Shown: positions 9,805 through 18,004, counted from the stretch's first letter. The stretch is DNA of 35,327 bases from an uncultured Acidobacteriia bacterium (GCA_903893525.1 CAITMP010000083.1:1-35327), one strand, 5' to 3'. A program made the numbers and translations. The notes: generated from the sequence alone by a model not told the origin.

Positions 9805-10516
9805 ACTCCCGCCGCCACCGGGTGGAACTCGGATTCCCTACGGCAACGACCCCAACCAGTTCGGCGAATTGAGGCTCCCCGCAGTTCCCGGCCCGCATCC
9901 CGTGGTGATCTTCATCCACGGCGGCTTCTGGCGCGAAAAGTACACGCTCGACCACGCGGCGCATGCGTGCCAAGCATTGGCCGACTTGGGTTACGCCGTG
10001 TGGAGTCTGGAATACCGTAGAATCGGCCAGCCCGGCGGTGGCCATGACGGAACCACCGCCGATATTGAGGCTGGGGCCCGGTTCCTGTCAGCAATGCCGG
10101 ACGTGGACCTCTTCCGCGTCGTCGCGGTTGGACATTCCGCGGGCGGCTACTTGGCCTTGTGGCTTGCATCGCGCGGTCGCATTCCGCTTGCGGGTATTGT
10201 TGCCTTGGCTCCCGTAGCCGACTTGGAGTATGCCCGAAAACTGCGACTCGGCGACGGTGTTGTGGAGCAGTTTCTCGGGGGAACCACCCCGCCGCCGCTC
10301 CAGCCGATCCTGGTTCCGCAGATTCTCGTACACGGCACCCTCGACGACGTGGTGCCGTTCGAAATCAGCCGCCGGTTTGCTGATGGCTCCGCAAGCTCGA
10401 CGCTGACGCCACTCCCCGGCGCGGGCCATTTTGAAGTGATCGACCCCCGCTCGAAGGAATGGCCGTCCGTGGTCGCCGCCATACGCACCCTCAGTCTCAA
10501 AAACGCTACGGCTTGA
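9788..10516 (+). CDS. Alpha/beta hydrolase, arylformamidase (kynurenine formamidase)-like
   Basis: HGGFW oxyanion motif (VVIFIHGGFWREKY), nucleophile elbow GHSAGG, catalytic-type LVHGTLDDVVPF and GAGHFEVI. Overlaps the upstream gene by 17 bp. Confidence 0.82.
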   Translation: MQDILELPPPPGGTRIPYGNDPNQFGELRLPAVPGPHPVVIFIHGGFWREKYTLDHAAHACQALADLGYAVWSLEYRRIGQPGGGHDGTTADIEAGARFLSAMPDVDLFRVVAVGHSAGGYLALWLASRGRIPLAGIVALAPVADLEYARKLRLGDGVVEQFLGGTTPPPLQPILVPQILVHGTLDDVVPFEISRRFADGSASSTLTPLPGAGHFEVIDPRSKEWPSVVAAIRTLSLKNATA

Positions 10517-10570
10517 TGAATTTTTAGTGACGGCGCGCACTCCTGGCAAAAAATTTGAGACGCTAGTCTA

Positions 10571-13087
10571 GTGCGCATCAAACTTGCCGTTCTCGCCGCC
10601 GTCTCGCTCGCTGGTTTCGCCGCCGTAACCACCATTTTCCCCGTGCTGAAGTCCGACGTACACATCGGCAAACAGCCCGCCGGATTCTATGTCCTTCCGA
10701 CCAACCAGCTCCTCCAGCCTTGGGGGGAACAGTCCGTCATCAAAGGCCGGCCGGTGGACGCGGCACTGAGCCCGGACCGCACACTTCTTGCCGTCTTGAA
10801 CACACGCGGCATCGACATTTTCAACGCCTCGACCGGCACTCCCACCGGAACCGCCACCAGCAAGTCCACCTCGTACACGGGTGTGGCGTTCCGTCCGGGC
10901 ACTCCCGAACTGTGGAGCACCGAGACTTCGCGGAGCGGCAACGACTTTCTGCTGGTGACCCAAGTTTCGCCCGTTGGCGTACCGGGCAAGAGCGAAGAGA
11001 TTGGACTCGGCAAGCACGCCGTCCCAACGGGTATCGCTTTCTCCGCTGACGGCAAATTCGCGTGGGTGGCCATGAGCCGTTCCAATACGGTGGCGATCTT
11101 TGAGGCGGAGTCGCGGAAACTGGTTCGTGAGATCGAAGTCGGGGTGATGCCCTTCGGCGTCGTGTATTCAGAAAAGAAGCACCGCGTGTTCGTGAGTAAC
11201 AGGGGCGGACGCCGCCCGAGGGGTTCCGAAACGACGGCCCCGTCGAGCGGTACCGAGGTTCTGACCGACCCCAAGACCGGCTCCTCAGTCTCCGGCACCC
11301 TCAGCGTGATCGATACCGCGACGTTTGATGCCAAGGAGATCCCGGTTGGGTTGGCTCCGTCGCAACTCGCTTTGAGCCCCGATGAATCCCAGCTCTTGGT
11401 GGCGAACGGTCACTCGGACAGCATTTCCATCATCGCGACCGACACGCTGAAGACCACCGAGGTGAAGATTCCCGCCTATCCCGCCGGAGTGATCGGCAGC
11501 CAGCCTATCGCGGTAGCTTTCTCTCGCGACGCCAAGTCGATTTTCGTTGCATGCGCGGGAACGAACGCGATCAGTGTCGTCACCCAGACGGCGGGCAAGT
11601 GGTCGGTGGCAGGTTCCATTCCGACCGGCTGGTTCCCGTCCTCGGTCACGCCGATGGAGGATGGCTCCCTGCGCGTCGTCAATCTGAAGGGGGTCGGCAA
11701 CACGGCCAACGGACGAGGTGCCTTCGTTTCCACTGCCTACCAGGGGTCGCTGGAACAGATTCCAGCGTTGGACAGCGGACGCCTTGCAGCAGCCACCCGC
11801 GAGGTGGTCGCCGCGAACTCCCCGAAATATGAACCTGCGGGCGGAGTGGCCAACCTGCAATCGCTGGGCATCCAGCAGGTGGTCCTGATCGTGAAGGAAA
11901 ACCGCACCTACGACCAAGTCTTTGGCGATCTCAAGCAGGCGAATGGGGATCCCTCTCTCACCATGTTCGGTCGCGATGTCACCCCGAACCACCACGCCCT
12001 TGCCGAGCGCTATGTGATTCTCGACAACTTCCACACCGGCGGCGCGATCAGCTTCGACGGTCACCCGTGGCTGATGCAATCGTTCGTCAGTGACTATACG
12101 GAACGCGCCTTCGCGGCGTCCCCCCGCGGTTACGCCTGGAACATGGCCGATTCCCTCACCGTTGCCCCGACAGGCTTCTTCTGGCAGGGCCCGAAGACCC
12201 CCAGCCTCCGCATCTACGGCGAATTCTGCCTCCCCGCAAAGTGGGATCCGAAGACGCAATCCGCCATCGACATCAATGAATCCGAGGGCGGCATGAAGTG
12301 GGGCGATTACTGGAAGATGTACAAGGCAGGTACCTTGAAGGATTTTGTGGCCTCCAAGAGTGGTGTTCCTGCGCTCCAGAAGTACATTGACCCCCGTTCG
12401 CCGGACAACGACACCAACATCACCGACCAAATCCGCGCTGACGAGTTCCTGCGGGAACTGGGCGAATTCGAGAAGAAGGGCGAAATGCAGCAGCTCACCG
12501 TGCTGACCCTGACCTCGGACCACACCAACGGCACCTCACCGGGATCGCCGACGCCGAAGGCCATGGTTGCGGACGACGATTTGGCCTTGGGGCGGATTGT
12601 GGAGGGCCTTTCCAAATCCAAGTTCTGGGCATCCACGCTGATCCTGGTTGTGGAGGATGATGCGCAGAACGGCCTCGACCACGTGGACGGGCACCGTACC
12701 GTTGCTCTCGCCATCGGTCCGCACGTCCGCAAAGCGGCGGTGGATTCGAACTTCTACGATCACTCCAGCATGATCCGGACCATCCAGGATGTCTTCCGTA
12801 TCCCGCCGCAGACCCGCTTCGTGGCGGCCGCCCGCGCGATGAATTCGGTATTCACCCCGACGGCCGATACGGCACCCTACAAGGCGATCCCGAACAATAT
12901 TCCGCTCGACCAGATGAATCCGGCCGTCCGGGGCTTGAACGGGCGCGAGAAGTGGGCGGCGGAGCAGTCGCTGGCGATGAACTGGAAGGATCCGGATGAT
13001 ATTCCGTCGGATGTCTTGAACAAGATCCTGTGGTGGAGCACGAAGGGCTACGACAAGGAATATCCGGTTATTGCAGCGCACCGGTAG
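10571..13087 (+). CDS. YVTN/YncE-type beta-propeller fused to phosphoesterase (alkaline phosphatase-like)
   Basis: GTG start. Propeller repeats (LSPDESQLLVANGHSDSISII), then IVKENRTYDQVFGDLK and VVEDDAQNGLDHVDGHRTVALAIGPHVRK typical of the phosphoesterase family. Confidence 0.87.
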   Translation: MRIKLAVLAAVSLAGFAAVTTIFPVLKSDVHIGKQPAGFYVLPTNQLLQPWGEQSVIKGRPVDAALSPDRTLLAVLNTRGIDIFNASTGTPTGTATSKSTSYTGVAFRPGTPELWSTETSRSGNDFLLVTQVSPVGVPGKSEEIGLGKHAVPTGIAFSADGKFAWVAMSRSNTVAIFEAESRKLVREIEVGVMPFGVVYSEKKHRVFVSNRGGRRPRGSETTAPSSGTEVLTDPKTGSSVSGTLSVIDTATFDAKEIPVGLAPSQLALSPDESQLLVANGHSDSISIIATDTLKTTEVKIPAYPAGVIGSQPIAVAFSRDAKSIFVACAGTNAISVVTQTAGKWSVAGSIPTGWFPSSVTPMEDGSLRVVNLKGVGNTANGRGAFVSTAYQGSLEQIPALDSGRLAAATREVVAANSPKYEPAGGVANLQSLGIQQVVLIVKENRTYDQVFGDLKQANGDPSLTMFGRDVTPNHHALAERYVILDNFHTGGAISFDGHPWLMQSFVSDYTERAFAASPRGYAWNMADSLTVAPTGFFWQGPKTPSLRIYGEFCLPAKWDPKTQSAIDINESEGGMKWGDYWKMYKAGTLKDFVASKSGVPALQKYIDPRSPDNDTNITDQIRADEFLRELGEFEKKGEMQQLTVLTLTSDHTNGTSPGSPTPKAMVADDDLALGRIVEGLSKSKFWASTLILVVEDDAQNGLDHVDGHRTVALAIGPHVRKAAVDSNFYDHSSMIRTIQDVFRIPPQTRFVAAARAMNSVFTPTADTAPYKAIPNNIPLDQMNPAVRGLNGREKWAAEQSLAMNWKDPDDIPSDVLNKILWWSTKGYDKEYPVIAAHR

Positions 13088-13124
13088 GTCCTGGGGGCGG
13101 GCGTAACGCCCCCCGGGACCTTAT
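13087..13124. terminator. Bidirectional hairpin terminator between convergent genes
   Basis: GGTCC-T-GGGGGCG / ggcgtaa / CGCCCCC-CG-GGACC stem-loop followed by ttatcctt, between the phosphoesterase stop (13087) and the MBL-Nudix stop (13129). Confidence 0.55.
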
Positions 13125-13128
13125 CCTT

Positions 13129-14490
13129 CTAGCTTTCCAACCAATTGCGAACACGACGATGATCGGCCAACCGGATGATACGGGCCAAGCCGTCGGCGAC
13201 CGACGTGAGGTCGAGTTTGATCAGGTCGTCCCAGTCGACAGTGGACAGTTCCAATGTGATGGGATTGCCACTATCGTCGCAAATGTCTTCGCCGCGGACC
13301 CGCAAGCCTAGCGGAATGTCGAGGCCAAAGAGGGTGGAACGTTCGCGATTTTTCGGAGCGACACTTTCGAGCGCGAAGTCGTCGCTCAGCTGAGTCAGCC
13401 AGGCATCGTCGATCATGATTTGGTGGACGCGATCAGCGCTACTGACCAGCACTTCTTCCCGCGCTTCCCGAAGGGCGGTGGCCCTCGGGCTTCCGTCGCA
13501 GACGTCCATGTGGCCGCCGCCCAAGGAGTCGAGCTTGCCCGGGTGCGACTTGCCAGGCGGCCGCTTGTAAAGGACCAGCTTGCGGTCGCTCCTCACCAAG
13601 GTCAAGACGGATGCATGCAGCAGCCCTGATGAATGAGCGTCGTTCTTGCTGGCCACTCCGCACACCCGATTCTCTTCGTCGATCAGGGCAATTGGGTTGC
13701 GAGGTGGCAAATCCTGCCAGTCGATTTCCCAGCCGGGGTTTGCCCAACCAAGACTGAGGCCACCCGCAACTGCGGGCAACATCGCAGCCAAGCTGCCGCA
13801 GCTCAAGACACGTTGGTCATCTGTGCCGTAATGGATCAGGGCGGTGAAGCGCGGCGGCGTTTGGAGCGACCGCAACATGTCGATGTTGTCCCAGAGACCA
13901 ACGTGGCCCGTTTTCGGTGCCAGGCGGGTAATTGAGTTCGTCTCAATCACAGCGAGGTCAAGAGACTCCAGCACCTCGGTGCTGCCCCAAGACTTTTTGT
14001 CGAACAGCGCTCCGAAGCGAAAGCCATCGACCGAGACGACAAATACAACACCGCCCGGAAAATGGTCCGCCGCGTCCAACACATCGACGACAAACTCCGT
14101 CCCATCGACAGTGAGGGACACGCGCGTGTCGGGTTCCACGGGCACCCACTCGAGTGACGCGCGTTCAAAACCCGGTAAACTCAGCCAGGTGCGCTCAGTT
14201 GCCACAAAGCGAATCCGCTCCTTCGTCGATCGCAGGTGTGCCAGTCTCAGGATCAGGTTCATCTCGTGCCTGTTGACGTGATCCGGGTGCGCGTGGCTCC
14301 CAAATAACACAGCCGGCACCGACAACCCTCTGGCAATGATTCCGTCGGCACAGCCCGCCCCGCAGTCAAACAGCAGGTGGGATTGGCGATATATGAACGA
14401 GACCGAGGTATTGCCCTTGGGTCGATCATGGTGTGGGCTGAGCGCAGGCCAAGCGTTGCCTGTGCCCCAGATGATACTTCGCGGTTTCAC
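13129..14490 (-). CDS. Metallo-beta-lactamase fold hydrolase fused to a C-terminal Nudix domain
   Basis: MBL motif GSHAHPDH, plus LFDKKS and LIHYG. Nudix-like box GGGHMDVCDGSPRATALREAREEVLV. Preferred start is GTG (complement of 14488-14490), preceded by AGGAG (complement of 14501-14505); the listed ORF extends to 14529. Confidence 0.8.
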   Translation of the reverse strand: MKPRSIIWGTGNAWPALSPHHDRPKGNTSVSFIYRQSHLLFDCGAGCADGIIARGLSVPAVLFGSHAHPDHVNRHEMNLILRLAHLRSTKERIRFVATERTWLSLPGFERASLEWVPVEPDTRVSLTVDGTEFVVDVLDAADHFPGGVVFVVSVDGFRFGALFDKKSWGSTEVLESLDLAVIETNSITRLAPKTGHVGLWDNIDMLRSLQTPPRFTALIHYGTDDQRVLSCGSLAAMLPAVAGGLSLGWANPGWEIDWQDLPPRNPIALIDEENRVCGVASKNDAHSSGLLHASVLTLVRSDRKLVLYKRPPGKSHPGKLDSLGGGHMDVCDGSPRATALREAREEVLVSSADRVHQIMIDDAWLTQLSDDFALESVAPKNRERSTLFGLDIPLGLRVRGEDICDDSGNPITLELSTVDWDDLIKLDLTSVADGLARIIRLADHRRVRNWLES

Positions 14491-14577
14491 TTTGGAAATT
14501 CTCCTGACCCAAGTTGGGCCTGGAGCCATAGTGACGCAGATTTGTGCTCCGAATCGAGTACGGACGTGCTTGGCCAG

Positions 14578-15633
14578 TCACGCCGAAAGCAAGGGCCAAC
14601 AGAGCTTGACCGACCTATGATCGAGTTCCAAGTCGTCTCGCTCGAAGGGGCGATGGGCTAACTTTTCGGCACCGAACACCGCCGTGAAGCAGTTCGGGCC
14701 AAAATACGACCCATCTGTGCGTGGCCCATCCAGCAGTTCGTCGATCAACCCCTCCATGCCGAGTCCCAGAGTAGCCGCTACAGTGCCGGCACCACCATGC
14801 CCCGCCAGCAATACGCGGAATGGTGTCACGCTCGCGTCGAACATCATGAGTCCGCAATCAGGATATCTCTGCCTGCCGGACGTGTCGGCAGCGATCTCGT
14901 TGTCGGTCCACCTGCGGAAAAAGAGTCCGTGTTTTTCGCGGGAGGCGATTCCCTCCTCCGATTGACCCTTGGTGGACGAATGGGAAAGAAAATCGTGGCG
15001 AGCGTGGCCCCATCGGAACTTGACCGGCATGCTCTTGTTGTGTCGTCCGCAAATTTCAGCGGCGAGTACGTTCGCGATCGGGTTAACTACAGGGGATCCG
15101 ATGACAACGACCATACCCACCCGTGGATTGTCTTCTATTCGACTGAGTTCTGCTTGCGCCTCTGTTTCGGGCATCGAGGACGGGAAGTTGTGGAAGTCGA
15201 GTTCGCACTCCAAATGAAATTTCTTGTATAAGAGTTTTGTCAAATGCGCCACTGCTTCGGAATCGCGTGCACCGACTGCTCTTTGCGGAACTATGGAAAC
15301 GGAAGGCAGGTTGGCATACCGGACCCCCATGACAATCGCAACTCTTTTTCCAGGCTCCCACCTCTCCCATGGCTGCGCGCCACAGGAAATGCGTATTTCC
15401 GGTTTGATTCGCTTCAGAGCGGTGCAAAGCGACTCCACACTCTTGACTCTTTCCTGGGTTCGATCAATGGCGAGACCATACGTGCGTCGAGCATCAAGAC
15501 GATCAAGAAACTCGGTCTGAGTCTCCATCGGATGACGGCGACGTTGAATTTCCTCGTCGAGATCGCGCACGAATTGCTTCTCATCCTTGCTAATCGCCCA
15601 CTCAAGAAACTTCTTGTCGATTTGCAGTGTCAT
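14578..15633 (-). CDS. Uncharacterised protein with Rossmann-like core (GSPVVNP and AGHGGAGT motifs)
   Basis: Long ORF in the same orientation as the MBL-Nudix gene. Contains RVGMVVVIGSPVVNPIANVLAAEI and FRVLLAGHGGAGTVAATLGLGMEGLIDELL. ATG at 15633 (MTLQIDKKFLEW) preferred over 15696, whose extra N-terminus runs through the presumed junction. Confidence 0.65.
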   Translation of the reverse strand: MTLQIDKKFLEWAISKDEKQFVRDLDEEIQRRRHPMETQTEFLDRLDARRTYGLAIDRTQERVKSVESLCTALKRIKPEIRISCGAQPWERWEPGKRVAIVMGVRYANLPSVSIVPQRAVGARDSEAVAHLTKLLYKKFHLECELDFHNFPSSMPETEAQAELSRIEDNPRVGMVVVIGSPVVNPIANVLAAEICGRHNKSMPVKFRWGHARHDFLSHSSTKGQSEEGIASREKHGLFFRRWTDNEIAADTSGRQRYPDCGLMMFDASVTPFRVLLAGHGGAGTVAATLGLGMEGLIDELLDGPRTDGSYFGPNCFTAVFGAEKLAHRPFERDDLELDHRSVKLCWPLLSA

Positions 15634-15674
15634 CGCAGCATCCAGTCTAAGGAAACCATACCTAAACCCCTCAG

Positions 15675-15785
15675 TCAAGCAATAGCTTCGGCACAAGAGC
15701 TGAAAGTCGCGTTGTCCGGTGCGACGAATCGCTCCATCACCATCGCCAGGATCTGGTCCCGGTATTCGGTGCGCAGCTTTTCCAT
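15675..15785 (-). pseudogene. Truncated 5' remnant of an MNT-type nucleotidyltransferase-like gene
   Basis: Minus-strand frame from 15785: MEKLRTEYRDQILAMVMERF|VAPDNATFSSCAEAIA*. The first ~20 residues resemble the N-terminus of small nucleotidyltransferases (LRxEYRxQILA...), but the expected GSxxRGE core is absent and the frame stops at 15675. Lies 13 bp after the fic stop. Confidence 0.45.
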
Positions 15786-15798
15786 GGTGAGCATATCC

Positions 15799-16956
15799 CT
15801 ATTGTGCCGCAAAAGACCCTGCGGCCAGCGCTGCAAATCCGATCGGTTCGGGCGACGGCAGCGCCGCGAAATACCGCGCGTGCCGCCGTTCCCCCGTCCG
15901 CGTCAATGCGCCTTTCTCCACCAAATCCGCCAGATCGCGCGTCGCGGTAGCCGGGGACGCCCCGGTAATCGTGGCGTAGTTCCCGGCGCTCAGGCCGCCC
16001 TCGAAGCCGTCCGGGCCCTCTCGCAAGAGCCGCAGCAACGCCTTCTCCTGGCGATCATTCAGCGCCCCGCGCAGGCGATCCAGCAAGTGTGACTTTCCCA
16101 CCAGGAAATCGGCCAACTGGATGGTCCGCTGCTGGGCCTCCAGCGTCACATCGGCAAACCACGCCAGCCACTGCGTGATCTCGGTGGTCTTGCTGGCCAG
16201 TTCCAGTTCGCGGTAGTATTCCTTGCGGCGCGCCAGGATCGTCGTCGAAAGCGCTGTCAATGTGGGATGCCGCAGGCCTTGCGCCAACGCCTTCTCCGCG
16301 ATCGCCCGTCCAATCCTACCGTTTCCGTCTTCGTACGGGTGGATTGACTCGAAGTAGAGATGCGCGATTCCGGCCCGTGTGAGTGCGGGCAGCGGCTCCG
16401 GCCCGTCCCAGGATGTCCGGTTGAACCAGTCGAGAAACCGGTCCGTTTCCGCAGGCAACGTCGCCGACGGGGGTGCCACGAAATGCACACGCTCCTTTCC
16501 GATAGCTCCCGAAATGATCTCCATCGGCTCCGAACCCGAGCGGTATTCGCCAACCGCGACGTCCGCACGACCCGGCAGCAGCTTGCGGTGCCAGGAATGC
16601 AGCGTTTCATGGGAAAGCGGCTCCAGGAAATTGGCGAACAGGTCCAGCATCAATTGCGCAATGCCGTCCTCTTTCGGCCCGACCCGCCGGTTGTCCGAAG
16701 CCAGTCCCAACTTCCGGCGCAGCGATGACTGGACGCTGGCCCGGTCCAGCAATTCGCCTTCAATTTCAGAGGTGGTGACCGCCTCGCCGCTGATGCACTC
16801 GACGTACAAGCTTTCGCGGTGCGCGCTGCCAAGATGGCCGACGGTTCCGATCAGAACACCGCCGGAGTTGTGGAACTTCCGCTCTTTCTCCGCGAGTCGC
16901 GAGGCGTCCCACCGGAAGTGCGGCCAGTCGGGTTGTTCCCAGTTCCAACGGTCCAT
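15799..16956 (-). CDS. Fic family protein with C-terminal winged-helix domain
   Basis: Fic motif HPYEDGNGRIGR, N-terminal inhibitory-type motif TSEIEGE, C-terminal wHTH-like segment (NYATITGASPATATRDLADLVEKGALTRTGERRHARYF). Confidence 0.93.
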   Translation of the reverse strand: MDRWNWEQPDWPHFRWDASRLAEKERKFHNSGGVLIGTVGHLGSAHRESLYVECISGEAVTTSEIEGELLDRASVQSSLRRKLGLASDNRRVGPKEDGIAQLMLDLFANFLEPLSHETLHSWHRKLLPGRADVAVGEYRSGSEPMEIISGAIGKERVHFVAPPSATLPAETDRFLDWFNRTSWDGPEPLPALTRAGIAHLYFESIHPYEDGNGRIGRAIAEKALAQGLRHPTLTALSTTILARRKEYYRELELASKTTEITQWLAWFADVTLEAQQRTIQLADFLVGKSHLLDRLRGALNDRQEKALLRLLREGPDGFEGGLSAGNYATITGASPATATRDLADLVEKGALTRTGERRHARYFAALPSPEPIGFAALAAGSFAAQ

Positions 16957-16984
16957 GAGCGATAGAATAGCATTCTATCGCTCA
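16956..16984. promoter_or_regulatory. Inverted repeat 1 (putative operator) abutting the fic start codon
   Basis: TGAGCGATAGAAT-AGC-ATTCTATCGCTCA: perfect 13-bp arms with a 3-nt spacer; core GAGCGATAG-N9-CTATCGCTC. Confidence 0.75.
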
Positions 16985-17000
16985 CAAAACAAGCTTTACG

Positions 17001-17029
17001 TGAGCGATAGAAGGCGCTCCTATCGCTCA
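17001..17029. promoter_or_regulatory. Inverted repeat 2 (putative operator) upstream of fic, overlapping the VOC stop codon
   Basis: TGAGCGATAG-aaggcgctc-CTATCGCTCA: 10-bp arms identical to IR1 with the same 9-nt spacing; centre-to-centre distance 45 bp. Confidence 0.75.
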
Positions 17030-17383
17030 TGCCGGATTTGGATACGGAAAGTAGAGCTCGTTGCCATCCGGGTCCGTGACCACCATGAGGCGGTAGCCCC
17101 ACTGCCCGTCCCTCACATCCACGCTCCTTTGTTCCAATTCCGCTCGCAGCAAATCCAGCACGTCGGCGTCCAGTGATATGAAAATCAGACCCTTGCCGAC
17201 TCGACCCGGCCACTGGGAGGAAAGAATCAGCGCGCATCCCTGGCGCTCCACCTGCGCCACCAGTGCCTTCCCGTCCTCTTCATGCCGCCACGGCTGTGTG
17301 AATCCGAGTTGGCCGACGTAGAAATCCACCGATGCGTCAAGATCGGAGACACACAGCACTGGCCGCGAAAACCATTCCGCCAT
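17027..17383 (-). CDS. VOC family (glyoxalase/bleomycin resistance-type) protein
   Basis: MAEWFSRPVLCVSDLDASVDFYVGQLGF ... YRLMVVTDPDGNELYFPYPNPA, the typical VOC fold pattern. Confidence 0.88.
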   Translation of the reverse strand: MAEWFSRPVLCVSDLDASVDFYVGQLGFTQPWRHEEDGKALVAQVERQGCALILSSQWPGRVGKGLIFISLDADVLDLLRAELEQRSVDVRDGQWGYRLMVVTDPDGNELYFPYPNPA

Positions 17384-17384
17384 G

Positions 17385-18002
17385 TTAGAGCGAGCCCAGG
17401 GTCGTCACCATGGGATGGTCGAACGTCCCCTTGCAGAAGCCCTTCTTGCCGTAGTAGAAAATGTAGAGCGAGAGACCGGCCAGAATCGCGTCATGTCCTT
17501 TCAGCCAAGGCACGAGCGGAACAATCACATGCGCAAGACCTTTCACCGCGTCCTTTACACCGTCCTGTAGCCAGTCATCCAGTTGCACGTTGAGCGCTTC
17601 CTGGAAGCCGGTATCCTTGCAAAGGATTTCTTGAACAGAGTCCAGAAGAGCCAAAAACCAATTACTTTCATTGAGTTGACCCCCAACGAAACCTTCCAGG
17701 CTGATACCGCGATCCGCCTTCGATTCGAAAATACCCAGGGGTACCGCCCAAGCTGGATCGTTCGCATCCAGAGCCTCGACCCTCGAAGGATCGTAGTGCC
17801 ACTCACGCTTCGCGAGGGTCTCCGACGTTGGCTGGGACACAATCACGGGCCTCGCAAACGGCATCTTGATCATGATGCCTGTCAACCGGGCCAACCTCTT
17901 CGCAGCCAACTCCTCGTCGACCCTCAAAGCCTCCCGCACCCCGCACCCGTACTCCCCGTCTGCCAAGTTGTCCAACTCCACCAACGACTGTTCCCAGTTC
18001 AT
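17385..18002 (-). CDS. Hypothetical protein
   Basis: 205-codon ORF fitting tightly between the VOC gene (1-bp gap) and the RND permease (2-bp gap), same strand; no family recognised. Confidence 0.6.
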   Translation of the reverse strand: MNWEQSLVELDNLADGEYGCGVREALRVDEELAAKRLARLTGIMIKMPFARPVIVSQPTSETLAKREWHYDPSRVEALDANDPAWAVPLGIFESKADRGISLEGFVGGQLNESNWFLALLDSVQEILCKDTGFQEALNVQLDDWLQDGVKDAVKGLAHVIVPLVPWLKGHDAILAGLSLYIFYYGKKGFCKGTFDHPMVTTLGSL

Positions 18003-18004
18003 CG

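Noticed and set aside
11285-12523. 412-aa minus-strand ORF
   Set aside because: Antisense to the YVTN-phosphoesterase gene, which has strong motif support.
13100-18000. Searched the accessory block for transposase, integrase, att-like direct repeats, tRNA or CRISPR array
   Set aside because: None recognised by eye; mobility of the block is therefore inferred only from GC drop and the broken gene, not from a mobile-element signature.
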